A stretch of 64,000 bases of DNA from Nemertoderma westbladi (lineage: Eukaryota; Xenacoelomorpha; Nemertodermatida; Nemertodermatidae), in contig JAUCBJ010007794.1 in NCBI GenBank assembly GCA_032718475.1, positions 1 to 64,000 on the forward strand. Direction: 5' to 3'. Both the position numbers and the translations under genes were made by a program. Positions within the stretch are counted from its first letter, which is position 1. Each line of letters opens with the position of its first letter. The notes under the pieces are model-generated. The model saw only the letters and a list, made by a program, of their open reading frames with translations, did not search any database and was not told the DNA's origin. Positions 24,923 through 34,626 of this stretch are shown piece by piece.

Positions 24923-25064
24923 AGAATGTAATTTAAAGTGATAACTAACGTAGTTACTAAGGTAGTTACTAATAATTGTTCTATAAAGGTCTTAATACTT
25001 GCCGCCTTTGATTGCCTTTATGAGACTTTATTCATTGCATAAGTAATTGCCTTTGTCAAAAGTG

Positions 25065-25073
25065 TATAAATAG
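25065..25073 (+). promoter_or_regulatory. Candidate TATA box
   Basis: TATAAATAG at 25065, about 30 bp upstream of an initiator-like ccattct near 25094 and 92 bp upstream of the ATG of the candidate signal-peptide exon. Spacing fits a eukaryotic core promoter. Sequence evidence only. Confidence 0.4.
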
Positions 25074-25156
25074 GAGGAGTTTTAGGCATTAAAACCATTC
25101 TCTATCAGAAAATTATCATAACTTTAGTTACAAAGTTATTTACAAATACTGTAAAA

Positions 25157-25213
25157 ATGTTACCCGTAAGTCTTAAACTATTTCCTCTGCTGTCAGCTCT
25201 TTTCCTACTCCAG
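25157..25213 (+). CDS. Candidate first exon encoding a signal peptide
   Basis: An ATG with A at -3 (gtaaaaATG) opens 19 codons, MLPVSLKLFPLLSALFLLQ, a typical short secretion signal with a basic residue and a leucine-rich core. It ends exactly at CAG followed by GTAGGT, a good 5' splice donor. A TATA box and initiator-like site lie at a fitting distance upstream. This is what the first exon of a gene for a secreted protein looks like. No following exon could be identified before element B starts at 26468, so the rest may lie beyond the transposons, the gene may be broken, or the match may be chance. No function is suggested. Confidence 0.4.
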
Positions 25214-26217
25214 GTAGGTTTATTTAATGCATAAAGTATTCATTTAGCGTTGTTATCTGAATTATTCATTTAATGATTTGCTCACATGAAAAAATAAACC
25301 CTTTATTAAGGATGTTAGATTTATTCATCAAAACAAAAAAAAATGTTTTCTCACAGAATTATTCCACAAACAGAAATTTTATTTAAATGGTTAGCATCCT
25401 AGAGAGAGTGACAACGCATACATGACTGTAGCCAACAGCTGTTTGACTGTTTGACTAGTTGTCCGTATAGGTTATCCCCGTCACCACCATTTGGTCTCCC
25501 CATGTTGCGTTGGATATCCGTCTGTCCACGTCTGTTTCCCTGGCCACGTCTTATTCCCATGTCCACATTTGTTGTCCCGTTGTCCCCACACCAATTGTAC
25601 CCCAACTCATATCAGTTTTCTTGTAATATTGTAATATGTGGTGGATTTTTCAACATTTTCTATCGCAATAATTTTTATTATCCGTTTAAATCACTCATGA
25701 TGTCCTTTTTTTTACTTTTTATGTCCTCCAGAAATTTACCATTAGTTTCCATGCTACCGGTTTCTCTACTGCTGTTCTCCCAGGCTGCTATCAGTACCGG
25801 TATTAGTATATAGAGCACTATTTCGCAGTATTATTGCTGTATTGTTTGTACAGATGTAGGTATTAAGCAGGTATTTTAGGTATTTTAGTACCGGCACCGG
25901 TACTGCTCTAGGCCTACTGTGTAGCCTTACCATTAGAATACGGTATTGGTAGGCCTACCGGCTGACCGGTTGTGCTACTAAATTTTAAATAATTGATAGA
26001 CCAAACTGGATTGTGGAAAATGTGGATATACCTTTCAGTTTCACATACATAATTTATCAGTTTTATAATAGATCATGACTACTGTCTGTGTAGTGTTACT
26101 GATAGCGGCACCACTACTTCCAACAGCACAGATCAGTTCATAAACTTATACGTACTCGAAAAAACTACTTATACATGTTATACCCCGTTACCGTTTCCAT
26201 TTGATACCGTTACCGTT
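25214..26217. other. Possible intron or intergenic DNA, no supported exon
   Basis: No frame shows a supported domain. A minus-strand open frame at 25399-25605 and a plus-strand one at 25451-25813 overlap each other and have low-complexity or hydrophobic translations. Neither has a start context or splice signals strong enough to call. Confidence 0.4.
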
Positions 26218-26467
26218 GGTTAGAAAATCCCGCTTCTGTAACATGCTCCTTTCCCTCAATTAGTTAAGTGATCGTTTATTGTTTTGGTTAGAAAATCCCG
26301 CCTCTGTAACCTGCTCCTTTCCCTCGATTAGTTAAGTGATCGTTTATTGTTTTGGTTAGAAAATCCCGCCTCTGTAACCTGCTCGTTTCCCTCAATTAGT
26401 TAAGAGATCGTTTATTGTTTTGGTTAGGAAATCCCGCCTCTGTAGCCTTCTCCTTTCTCTCAATTGG
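26218..26467. repeat. 68-bp tandem repeat, about 3.7 copies, cut by element B
   Basis: Units beginning ggttagaaaatcccgc start at 26218, 26286, 26354 and 26422. The fourth unit is interrupted after caattgg by the LTR end TGTGACGGG of element B, so B inserted into this repeat. The five bases before the LTR are ATTGG; the matching right flank of B lies outside the window. Confidence 0.9.
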
Positions 26468-27397
26468 TGTGACGGGATCCAGGAAGGTTCCCGGTTTATC
26501 CGGTTTGTTAGTTCACGCGTGCGTTGTCCCCGCCGTGCGTGAAGGGTAAAAGAGTTTGTGTGATGTTCGTTGTATATAATGATCGGCAAATAAAATGGAT
26601 ATAGATACAGTTATAGATTGTTGTACACGGAAGGCGGGTTAATGTTGACGTACGGTAATTAAAGTCCCCGTCCTTCCCTAACTAAACTTACTAACCTAGC
26701 TAGCACCAATATGACACACTGAGATAACTAACTGATATGATTACAGGTAACTGGTTATATTGCACGGGTGGCCTTGTTGCTCTACTCAATCGGTGCCTTT
26801 CCCCCCTCTGATTGGTTGATACCCTTGTTGGCGCCTTTTGGGGTGTTCCCGTTCACCCCAGCTATTCTCTCTCTTGTCAGGGGAGTAACCCCTGACCCTC
26901 ATTGTGTGCTTCTCCTTCCCATTTTGTTGGGGAGACACGAGTTGGTAATTACCCAAACTCGTGTCCCCCAATATTGCTTATCGGCTCAACTTTATGGGGT
27001 GTTAGCGGGATTGAATAAGCTAACACTCCCCCCCATGCTATCTTCCCGGTGAGAATCCCGCTGGATCCCGATCTAGCATCGGGTGTGGGGTGGAAATCTT
27101 TTCTCTCGGAGTCGGCTTTCCAGGCCGCTCCCTCTGGGTATGATAACGCTACCCTGTACGCCTGGCGTCCATGTCGGGCCGATCGTGCTCACCTCTCACA
27201 CGATTTTTGTTTCCCCAACACTTTCGCCCTTGACTCTACTCTTCTCTCACTCTAACTCTCGGACTTCTCTGTCCCTCACTCAGCCTCTTACTCCTCCCCC
27301 CCCACACTAGGATTGCATCCGCACCCTCTCTGCACTCCGCACTATCATTCTTCCCTCGACCCCTCATTGACTACCTCATACCCTCTGACGAATGTCA
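26468..27397 (-). repeat. 3' LTR of element B (930 bp)
   Basis: On the plus strand it starts TGTGACGGGATCC and ends GACGAATGTCA. In sense orientation it therefore begins TGACATTCGTC and ends CCCGTCACA, a TG...CA LTR with short matching ends. Positions 26468-27003 match 59207-59742. Open frames inside it (for example 26768-27052) are not genes. Confidence 0.9.
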
Positions 27398-27413
27398 CCC
27401 CCCCCCCCCTCCC
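27398..27413 (-). promoter_or_regulatory. Polypurine tract of element B
   Basis: In sense orientation a pure purine tract (GGGA followed by 12 G) abuts the first base of the 3' LTR, where the plus-strand primer for reverse transcription is expected. It supports the LTR boundary at 27397/27398. Confidence 0.75.
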
Positions 27414-27850
27414 ATGCCGTCGCACTCAAGAAGTGTGAAATTGTCTCGTGTCTCGTTCATAGTCCCATAGTCAATTTAGCCCCCGTTCCCAGTAGCTAAT
27501 TGAGAAAGGTTGTATGACTATAGTACTTACTTCGAGCGTATATATTTCTAGATTACTGATTACTACGTACGTACATACAAATTGCACTTATATTGATTAT
27601 TTACATTAAAATTAAATTTGTATTTAATAGTTCGCACGTCTCGCGTGGCGCCTTCCAGGCGTACCACACTAAAGTCTCAGTCTATTCCTCCCGACCTTGG
27701 GAACCTCCCCGTCTCTCTCGAGATGGCTTCCTCCCTGGGTCGCTTCCTGGTCACTATCGCTCCCCTGGGATCTGCTTTCTGTCTTCGGACTCTCGCCGAC
27801 ACTTCCTTACTAATCCCGGTAGTCGGTTCCTTGGCTGCCGGTGTTATAAG

Positions 27851-30127
27851 TTACCGGTACCGCTTCGCGGGTGGCCCCTCCGAATGGCCCTCTTGTCTCC
27901 CCCTAGTGGCGTCCCATAAAATCATCTTCATGGCTCTTGGCACATGCTCCGCCAAGAAATCCCTGAACTCTCCTCTGTTTTGTGGCGTCCACCTATCTAA
28001 ATACCTCTGCGTATTTATCACCCCGGCAAATGATGCCGCCGTCGCCACTTCCTGATAAGTAAACGGAAGCCTCCGTTTAATAATCTCCATGTGGGCCTCC
28101 TGGTTGATTAGGAAGAAACCCCACTTAAACTCCTGGGCCTTCATACGTTGCCGAGTCATTGCCCCGACGTCGGCCCACTCTTCGAAGATCCTGAACTTCT
28201 CTTTGTCGTCCATCCAGTCGCACTGGCGTCCGTAATGTCCCCGAAAGTTACACTTCGGACATTGGTTGTGCAACCGAGGACACGCTCCCATCCTGTGGCT
28301 CGACTCTCGGCAGTATAGACAATAGGTTCCCTTCTGGAACCGATACAAACAGCTCCTTTCCTGGTGGGTCTGTCTCCCACAGTAGTCGCAACCGAGTATC
28401 AGTGTCTCCCACCCCACGTCGTCTTTCGTCCCAAGCGACCTCCGCAGTCTATAGAGTCGCTGATAGGCGAACTTTTGGACATTAGTGTCCCTTTCTACAT
28501 CGATCTCCCCGCCCCTCCCGGGCATTGTCTCTCCAAATACTACCCGTGGTGCCGTCCCCGGTTGTTCGCCCAACCTGATGGTGCCCCCCGCGAAATCCAT
28601 CGCCGGTTTCTTGTGCACCCAGGCCCGCTTGCCGGGTATATCCCAGAAGGCTCTCGCCGCACTGGCCGTCACCACCCTTCCGCCAACCCAGTCCGTGTCC
28701 GAGTGGCCTAACCTCGCGATGGGCGGCACCTCTCCGAACTCGTCATCGTCTTCTTCCTCCTCTCGCAGTGGTTCCAATCCCGGTATCCCGGTTGACCCAC
28801 TATGTCCCTTCCCGCCTTGGACCTTGCCCGTAGCTCTCCATTCCTCTAGCTCCTGTACCTTCCTTAACGGTTGGTCGCCCTCAGCGCCCGCTGGTATGGG
28901 CATCTCTTGCAACCCCGACGTCGACTGTTTCGGTGATCCCACCGTCCACCCCAACTCTCGCCCTAGAGACTCCCCCGAACTCCCCGATGAAGTCCAACGA
29001 AGTTCATCTAGCCCCGCTTGCTCCTCGAAGCCGTAGCTCTGCGTCCTGGCTTCCTCCTCCCTCTCTTCTGCTTCTCTTTTCTCCTGTCTAGCGATTTCTT
29101 CAAATCGCTTCGCTTCCCGTCTATCCGTCTCTAACTGCTCCCACCTCTCATATGGCGTATCCACGTCCCTGTCTACCAGATGTCGGTGGTTGTAGTACAC
29201 CGACTCGCCCTTCAGCCCCGGGTGGTCTACCAGACCCTCGAAAGCCGTCTTAAAGGCCCTTCTGTAGCTCAGGGGTGATCCCGATAGCAGGAATGACGTT
29301 GGTTCTTTCCCAATGACAACGGTCATGAATAGGTTCAGTAGACCTATCATTATCCAGTCCTCCTGCAGGATATATCGCTTCTGATATACCTTTATCGCTC
29401 CTCTCCGGAATTGGTACACCTCTTGTTTCCCTGGTCTCGCTCCCCACTTCAGCGAGTTCGCTAACTCTGCCCCGTACTCCTCTCTGAACTTTCCCCAGTC
29501 CGTCGGTTTATGGCACACGAGCCCCAATAGCTGGCCCATCGCCACTGCTCCGCACTGGCCTGTGTTCCCCACTAGTCCCAACCCGTCTGGCGCTGTCATA
29601 GCCATAAAGACCGTCTGCGTGTCCAGAAGGTTGGGGGTGTCCGGACCGATGATTCTCTCCGCGTCGTCGCGAATCGCCGATCCCACCTTCGTCGTTGACT
29701 TCTCTCTTACCAAGACTTGCACCGCTTTCGGTAATCGGTTCAACTTCGGCCCGTCCTTGCTCCCATACGTTCCTAGATCGAATAGGAAAATGTCCCCATT
29801 TGGCGCAGCCAAATGTAGGAGTATGGTTCTGGCCGACCCTGCTGATCCTCGTCTCGAACCCCCCTCGTCTTCCACGGTTCCCTCGTCGTCTAGGATCATA
29901 TATCCTCCTCTACTGACGGACTCTACGAACCTCTTCCAATCCTTCTTCGGCGACTGCCTCACATACTTCGGAATCACGAACTTCTCCTCGTCTCCCTTCA
30001 CTACGTAGTGGAAGTGTTCGAATATCGCGTTGTCCAGCGACGGTGTCCCGTAGGTTCCGACCAGCCGCTGTTCGTGCACTTCCCTGAAATGGTCTTGTAG
30101 TGCTCGCGCTGGGTGACCCCTCTCCAA
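27851..30127 (-). CDS. Element B accessory protein: DEDD-exonuclease-like region plus three CCHC zinc knuckles
   Basis: A 758-residue open frame between integrase and the 3' LTR. Residues about 75-270 resemble a DEDD 3'-5' exonuclease of the RNase D/WRN/EXD kind: MILDDEGT with the D80-x-E82 pair, a LLHLAAPNGDIFLFDLG strand pair, KVGSAIRDDAERI with D154, LLDTQ, a W...RP stretch and YILQED (Y252, D257) followed by a leucine helix. A charged linker (about 330-560) leads to three CX2CX4HX4C knuckles (C580-C636) and a conserved tail. No signal peptide or membrane segment is seen, so it is not an envelope protein. No ATG opens this frame; the N-terminus probably lies in another frame up to 30278. 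A stop truncates about 59 residues compared with the inverted copy at 52.8-53.8 kb. The family is unrecognised and the exonuclease reading is inference. Confidence 0.7.
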   Translation of the reverse strand: MERGHPARALQDHFREVHEQRLVGTYGTPSLDNAIFEHFHYVVKGDEEKFVIPKYVRQSPKKDWKRFVESVSRGGYMILDDEGTVEDEGGSRRGSAGSARTILLHLAAPNGDIFLFDLGTYGSKDGPKLNRLPKAVQVLVREKSTTKVGSAIRDDAERIIGPDTPNLLDTQTVFMAMTAPDGLGLVGNTGQCGAVAMGQLLGLVCHKPTDWGKFREEYGAELANSLKWGARPGKQEVYQFRRGAIKVYQKRYILQEDWIMIGLLNLFMTVVIGKEPTSFLLSGSPLSYRRAFKTAFEGLVDHPGLKGESVYYNHRHLVDRDVDTPYERWEQLETDRREAKRFEEIARQEKREAEEREEEARTQSYGFEEQAGLDELRWTSSGSSGESLGRELGWTVGSPKQSTSGLQEMPIPAGAEGDQPLRKVQELEEWRATGKVQGGKGHSGSTGIPGLEPLREEEEDDDEFGEVPPIARLGHSDTDWVGGRVVTASAARAFWDIPGKRAWVHKKPAMDFAGGTIRLGEQPGTAPRVVFGETMPGRGGEIDVERDTNVQKFAYQRLYRLRRSLGTKDDVGWETLILGCDYCGRQTHQERSCLYRFQKGTYCLYCRESSHRMGACPRLHNQCPKCNFRGHYGRQCDWMDDKEKFRIFEEWADVGAMTRQRMKAQEFKWGFFLINQEAHMEIIKRRLPFTYQEVATAASFAGVINTQRYLDRWTPQNRGEFRDFLAEHVPRAMKMILWDATRGRQEGHSEGPPAKRYR

Positions 30128-30278
30128 CCGCTCGTAGTATCCCCTTGTCTTCTCTTCTCTTCTCTTTCTCGTCCACCAGTATCTCCTTTCCTCCTGACTC
30201 TGCCTTTCTCTTTCTGATCAGCTTGCTCGCCATTCCGAACTCCGTCGCTCGCTCACCCGTAATGTGGTGCCTTACCAA
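30128..30278 (-). CDS. Probable N-terminal segment of the element B accessory gene (other frame)
   Basis: An ATG at 30278 (a second at 30233) opens a basic, lysine-rich segment that reads toward the accessory frame and overlaps it. The coding character passes from this frame to the 30127 frame near a GGGG run at about 30142. A 1-nt indel there, a sequencing error or splicing would explain the change. The segment looks like a nuclear-localisation-type basic N-terminus (LIRKRKAESGGKE), which is inference. Confidence 0.4.
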
Positions 30279-30704
30279 GGCGCTATACAGATGAGTGACA
30301 AGTTAGGATGTTCTGTACTGTTTGACAATGGCCTATTCTTTACTATCTGCGCCTTTCTAGCCTAAATTATTACTTACTTAATTCTGAAGCTAGTAAATAC
30401 ACCCTAATTCCAGTTTCTGTCAGTTACTTTTATTATGTTCCAGAATAATTTTCCTACTGTTGCCATAATTTGTAACTTTCAGCCCTATCCTATTTATTTT
30501 AGTTTTGTTTTTGCCCTACCGTGCTACTACTTACTATTGCCTATGGATTATCCTATTCTCTAATCCACGTTCCGGCCTACTCTGTGGGCCTGTGCAGTAC
30601 AGCAGTATAAGTCGCGTGGCCTACACGATCTATCCAACTGTACTCATATGCCCCCCTCTAACTGCTAACTAATATCTATATCATATATACCCCTCTACTT
30701 CTAT

Positions 30705-31580
30705 CTCTTACTAATTAGTACTACGTACTTTCATACTAACTCTCTCTCTCTCTCTCTCTAACTATCGGTACTACGTACCCTTTAACTATCTACTCTCTCT
30801 CTAACGGTACTACGTACCTTCTAACTCTTACCCTCTTACGGTACTATGTACCCTTTAACTCTTACTCTCTAGCTAGCTAGCGGTACTACGTACCCTCAAC
30901 TAACTAACTAACTAACTAACTAACTCTTACTAACTAATGGTACTACGTACCCTCTAACTCTTACTCTCTAGCTAGCTAGCGGTACTACGTACCCTCAACT
31001 AACTAACTAACTAACTAACTAACTCTTACTAACTAATGGTACTACGTACCCTCTAACTCTTACTCTCTAGCTAGCTAGCGGTACTACGTACCCTCAACTA
31101 ACTAACTATTCTAACTCTTACTAACTAATGGTACTACGTACCCTCTAACTCTTACTCTCTAGCTAGCTAGTGGTACTACGTACCCTCAACTAACTAACTA
31201 TTCTAACTAACTCTTACTAACTAATGGTACTACGTACCCTCTAACTCTTACTCTCTAGCTAGCTAGCGGTACTACGTACCCTCAACTAACTAACTATTCT
31301 AACTAACTCTTACTAACTAATGGTACTACGTACCCTCTAACTCTTACTCTCTAGCTAGCTAGCAGTACTACGCACCCTCAACTAACTAACTATTCTAACT
31401 CTTACTAACTAATGGTACTACGTACCCTCTAACTCTTACTCTCTACCTAGCTAGCGGTACTACGTACCCTCAACTAACTAACTATTCTAACTAACTCTTA
31501 CTAACTAATGATACTACGTACCCTCTAACTCTTACTCTCTAGCTAGCTAGCGGTACTACATACCCTCAACTAACTAACTA
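30705..31580. repeat. Array of about 19 GGTACTACGTACC motifs between integrase and accessory gene of element B
   Basis: The 13-bp near-palindrome GGTACTACGTACC recurs about every 42-54 bp. It alternates between two spacer types, one ending in ctctagctagctagc and one rich in aactaactaact, which gives a compound period of about 92-96 bp. It occupies the non-coding gap upstream (in sense direction) of the accessory gene. A regulatory or promoter role is possible but not shown; it could also be simple repeat expansion. Confidence 0.9.
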
Positions 31581-31707
31581 TTACTCTATTTTTATTTTTA
31601 TTTTATTATTTTGTGTGGGAAGGGCGTCTAGCCCTCAATCCCACCCCCCTCAGTCCAAACTTGGACGACTAAAACACACACACACACCTACACTCTACAC
31701 TCTAGGT

Positions 31708-32183
31708 TTAAGGCGCTCCCTCCAGTAGACAGCATTTCCCTACGGCTCTCCTGTAGGTTTTTCTGTCCTTTGCACCTATCTTTCCACCTATCCGCACTTC
31801 TACCGATCGGACTCTTCCGTCCTCATCGGAGTATGTGCCTACCACCCTCGCCAACCGCCACTGGTTGTTGATGATTGTATCATCCGTGACAATCACGAGA
31901 TCTCCCTCTCTTAACTCCCTATTTGACTTCCTCCACTTACTTCTTTTGTGAAGCGTGGGTAGGTATTCCTCAACCCACCTTCTCCAATACTCTGCGCATA
32001 TTGCTTTAGCGACTTTCCAACTCTGGCGGGAGTGTATGTCATCTGGGTCCACACCCCGCATATCGATTGTCGCTGGCCTCTCCATTAGGAAATGGCTGGG
32101 CGTCAGCACCTCTAGTGACTCAGGGTTATCATTCTCCGGATATAGCGGTCTGCTATTAATGATACCCTCACACTTTGCAAGTA
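31708..32183 (-). pseudogene. Element B integrase C-terminal part (DUF5641-like), separated by element A
   Basis: The frame ends in the tail common to BEL integrases: LTPSHFLMERPA, then QSWKVAKAICAEYWRRWVEEY, LPTLHKRSKW and a small barrel-like segment (GDLVIVTDD, NNQWRLARV, GRVRSVEVR). It is the continuation of the integrase core at 50726-51204. Element A was inserted between the two, with its CTGTT duplication at 32184-32188 and 50721-50725. Intact in itself but unable to be translated as part of integrase. Confidence 0.9.
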
Positions 32184-32188
32184 CTGTT
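32184..32188. other. Left copy of the 5-bp target-site duplication of element A (CTGTT)
   Basis: CTGTT directly precedes the left LTR (TGTACGCGC). The same five bases follow the right LTR at 50721-50725. A 5-bp duplication is the expected signature of BEL/Pao integration. Confidence 0.95.
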
Positions 32189-33432
32189 TGTACGCGCTTT
32201 TGAAGACCTTTAGCAGTTTAACCTGCCAAAATTTATATGTCTTTTGGTTTATAACTCGACTTTAGCATATGACAAGTATTTAATACCAATAAACACAACA
32301 TTAGCCGAAGCCAGCCTAGTGCGCGTCCATTCACCCGCTGGATATACCCGGGAGACTGGATTCGGAGGGCTTAGATTTTATTGCAGTGTAGCCTACTGTA
32401 TTATTCGATTGATCGTTAATAAATAATCTCTGAAGAAATATTATTTACTTTCGGGAAATATTAACAGTTCCTTTAGGACGTGGCGCTCTATCTAGGTAAA
32501 CAGAGCTATGACTTATACTAAACACAACGGTAAGGCTTATGATTCACATATAAGGCGCATTCTTTAGGAAATGCTTAGTTATCAGCCACAATCATGCACA
32601 CTACCGGTACCGCACAATACTGCACACTAATCTGCCGACCGTCAATGAATTTGATCATACATAAAGAGAACAGCAATTGACTCATGTAGTGTCTATCAAA
32701 TAGCATTAGATTCACTACAAACCACGATAATATAAGTCGCAATTGTTATATGTAACCGGTCTCTCTAACCTGTAGTGTATCAAGAAGATTGGGAAATTTG
32801 GGTTATTTATCGATGTTCTCCAAGTAATAATATTCAACCAACTGATACAAATAATAACCACAGTAAATAGCATTAAGACGGTAGGTTAAGATATGATATG
32901 ATTGGTAGGTATTGGTATGATATGGTTAGTTGTTAAGCATGAGTTGAGTTGATAACAGTTATACTTTCTATAATCTAAGCCTACTAATGTTTCTTCTAAA
33001 GTCTGAAACAAAATGATTCCAGAGCCGGTGTTCTTGGCCTAGATAGAAACAACACAACAACTGTAAGAGTCTCTGTGATAGTGTCACACTGTTGCAGGTA
33101 TCTTTTACACAGAGAGGACAAGCTCTCATTGGCAGAACACCAGATTCCACAGGTTCCACGAATGTCTAAATGCCGAACTATCAGGATTTTTGCAGCCCTT
33201 GGCCAGCACACAAAATTAGTCACTCCGCTCGGTTGCCCTGGTTGCATACTCTGCTGCTATAGCTCTGGTTGGCCGATAGAACATAGCAAAGAGCCCCTCG
33301 TACAGCAAATCAGCCAATCAGCTGGTCGCTTGTATCATTCGAGTTAGGGAGCTTTTTAGAGTATTCCAGCGCCTTGGGGGGAACTGGATTGCAAAGCAAA
33401 AGGGCCAGTTATATCCCACAAAAGCTTTTACA
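32189..33432 (-). repeat. 3' LTR of element A (1,244 bp)
   Basis: On the plus strand it begins TGTACGCGC and ends GCTTTTACA. It aligns end to end without gaps with 49477-50720. Nine differences were counted by eye: five are C/T or CA/TG changes at CpG positions, and four are transversions. The open frames inside (for example 32968-33247) are duplicated with the LTR and are not considered genes. In sense orientation the purine-rich GGGAGCGG precedes it. Confidence 0.97.
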
Positions 33433-33510
33433 CCGCTCCCAGAAAATGGTATTTAAGTCTATAAAATATACAAAATCACAGTTTCTAATATACGTAAATA
33501 CTCTAAACAG

Positions 33511-34626
33511 TTAGTCTTTCTTGCGCGGACGGCGTTTACGCAGTTTTTTAAAGCTAGCCAGAGTCTTTTTCTCTTTGGGGCGAGCCACTTTACAAGGAGG
33601 GCTATAACTCCTGGGTGAAGGGTGCAATATGATTGCATCAGAGGGTGTCTGATTATGGTCAGTGTATCCGCCAGTCGAAGTGCCGGGTTGGTTGACATCA
33701 ACGTCGGGGGAGAGGGGTCTAACGGCCTTTAGAGCGCGTTTTAGGACGGCCGCTCTTACGGGTCCTTTACGAGTGGTCTGAACGAGAGCCGTGGGTGGAC
33801 CATAGGCAGTCAGAAACTTCCTGGGTTTAATGGTTCTTTCCAACTCGCGTCCGCGGGCTCGGTATTTGTAAGGCCGTCGATATACTTCCTGTAACTCGGG
33901 GTGTGAGTTAACAAATAAGTCTCCATAGCCCGGATCTTGACGGATAAAATTGATTAAGTTATAGGAATGGATGTCGCTAGGATTAACACTCCTGAGAAAT
34001 TTGCGTACGAATTTGGTTGAAATACATTCTCCGACGCGCTTCAGTAGTTCGTAACTCGATATGCGTGATTTCTGTTCGACAGAAGCGAATAGATAAGGAT
34101 GGAACGCATAAACTCCTTCGTAAGCGCGTCCAGGGTAATAGCGATGGCGCGAATCACAATGTAAATCAGCGTTCGCTTCCCAAGCTCTGATGTAACGTAG
34201 TGTAATCATTTCATCTACGCTTTCCAAATCGTGATTAAAAGGGCAATCGAAACTGGCGTGTCCCTTTAATTGACAATGGTGACATTGAGTCATAAATTGA
34301 GGGCAAACCGCAAAAATGTGCAAGTTATTGAGTCTGCAATATGCACAAAAAAATTTCCATCGCCGGTTGTTCGTGGAAATAGGAACAGTGGACGTTTGTG
34401 TCCATGGGTTCGTGTGTTTCTCCTCGAGTAGATTTTCCTCCGCTTGTCTCTGTAAGCGTTCATCTAGAAACTCTTGTAGAGAATACGTGCGTCCAAGCTC
34501 GATGTCCTCCTTGAGGTTTTGGATTTCTCTATCGAACTGTGGCAAAGCTAACTCCTTCACCGATTGGACTTGTTGCTGTAATTTACGTTTCTCTAAACAA
34601 TCTTGTGTTCCCTTTCCGATCTTCTG
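33511..34626 (-). CDS. Element A accessory protein, C-terminal part with two CCHC zinc knuckles
   Basis: Open in the same frame as 34627-35484, separated from it only by a TGA at 34627-34629. Counting residues from a GTG at 34560, a coiled-coil-like charged segment (1-50) leads to two zinc knuckles: C72-x2-C75-x5-H81-x4-C86, a six-residue linker, then C93-x2-C96-x4-H101-x4-C106. After that come a conserved tail (SYELLKRVGECIS) and a lysine-rich C-terminus (KKTLASFKKLRKRRPRKKD). The knuckle spacing matches the accessory protein of element B almost exactly, and it lies in the same position before the 3' LTR. A nucleic-acid-binding role is the natural inference; no enzyme domain is visible. Confidence 0.75.
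   Translation of the reverse strand, partial: QKIGKGTQDCLEKRKLQQQVQSVKELALPQFDREIQNLKEDIELGRTYSLQEFLDERLQRQAEENLLEEKHTNPWTQTSTVPISTNNRRWKFFCAYCRLNNLHIFAVCPQFMTQCHHCQLKGHASFDCPFNHDLESVDEMITLRYIRAWEANADLHCDSRHRYYPGRAYEGVYAFHPYLFASVEQKSRISSYELLKRVGECISTKFVRKFLRSVNPSDIHSYNLINFIRQDPGYGDLFVNSHPELQEVYRRPYKYRARGRELERTIKPRKFLTAYGPPTALVQTTRKGPVRAAVLKRALKAVRPLSPDVDVNQPGTSTGGYTDHNQTPSDAIILHPSPRSYSPPCKVARPKEKKTLASFKKLRKRRPRKKD

Noticed and set aside
25399-25605. Minus-strand Gly/Asn-rich peptide gene
   Set aside because: Low-complexity translation overlapping a plus-strand open frame, with no supporting start or splice signals.
26768-27310. Open frames in the B LTR (also 59507-59794)
   Set aside because: LTR sequence; the second copy is cut by element C and translations lack domains.
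27851-29916. Plus-strand open frames opposite the B accessory gene (28364-28711, 28485-29036, 29562-30008)
   Set aside because: Shadow frames of a GC-rich coding strand; translations are proline/serine-rich without domains.
32968-33347. Small open frames inside the A LTRs (also 50256-50605)
   Set aside because: They are copied with the LTR, overlap on both strands and have no recognisable domain.
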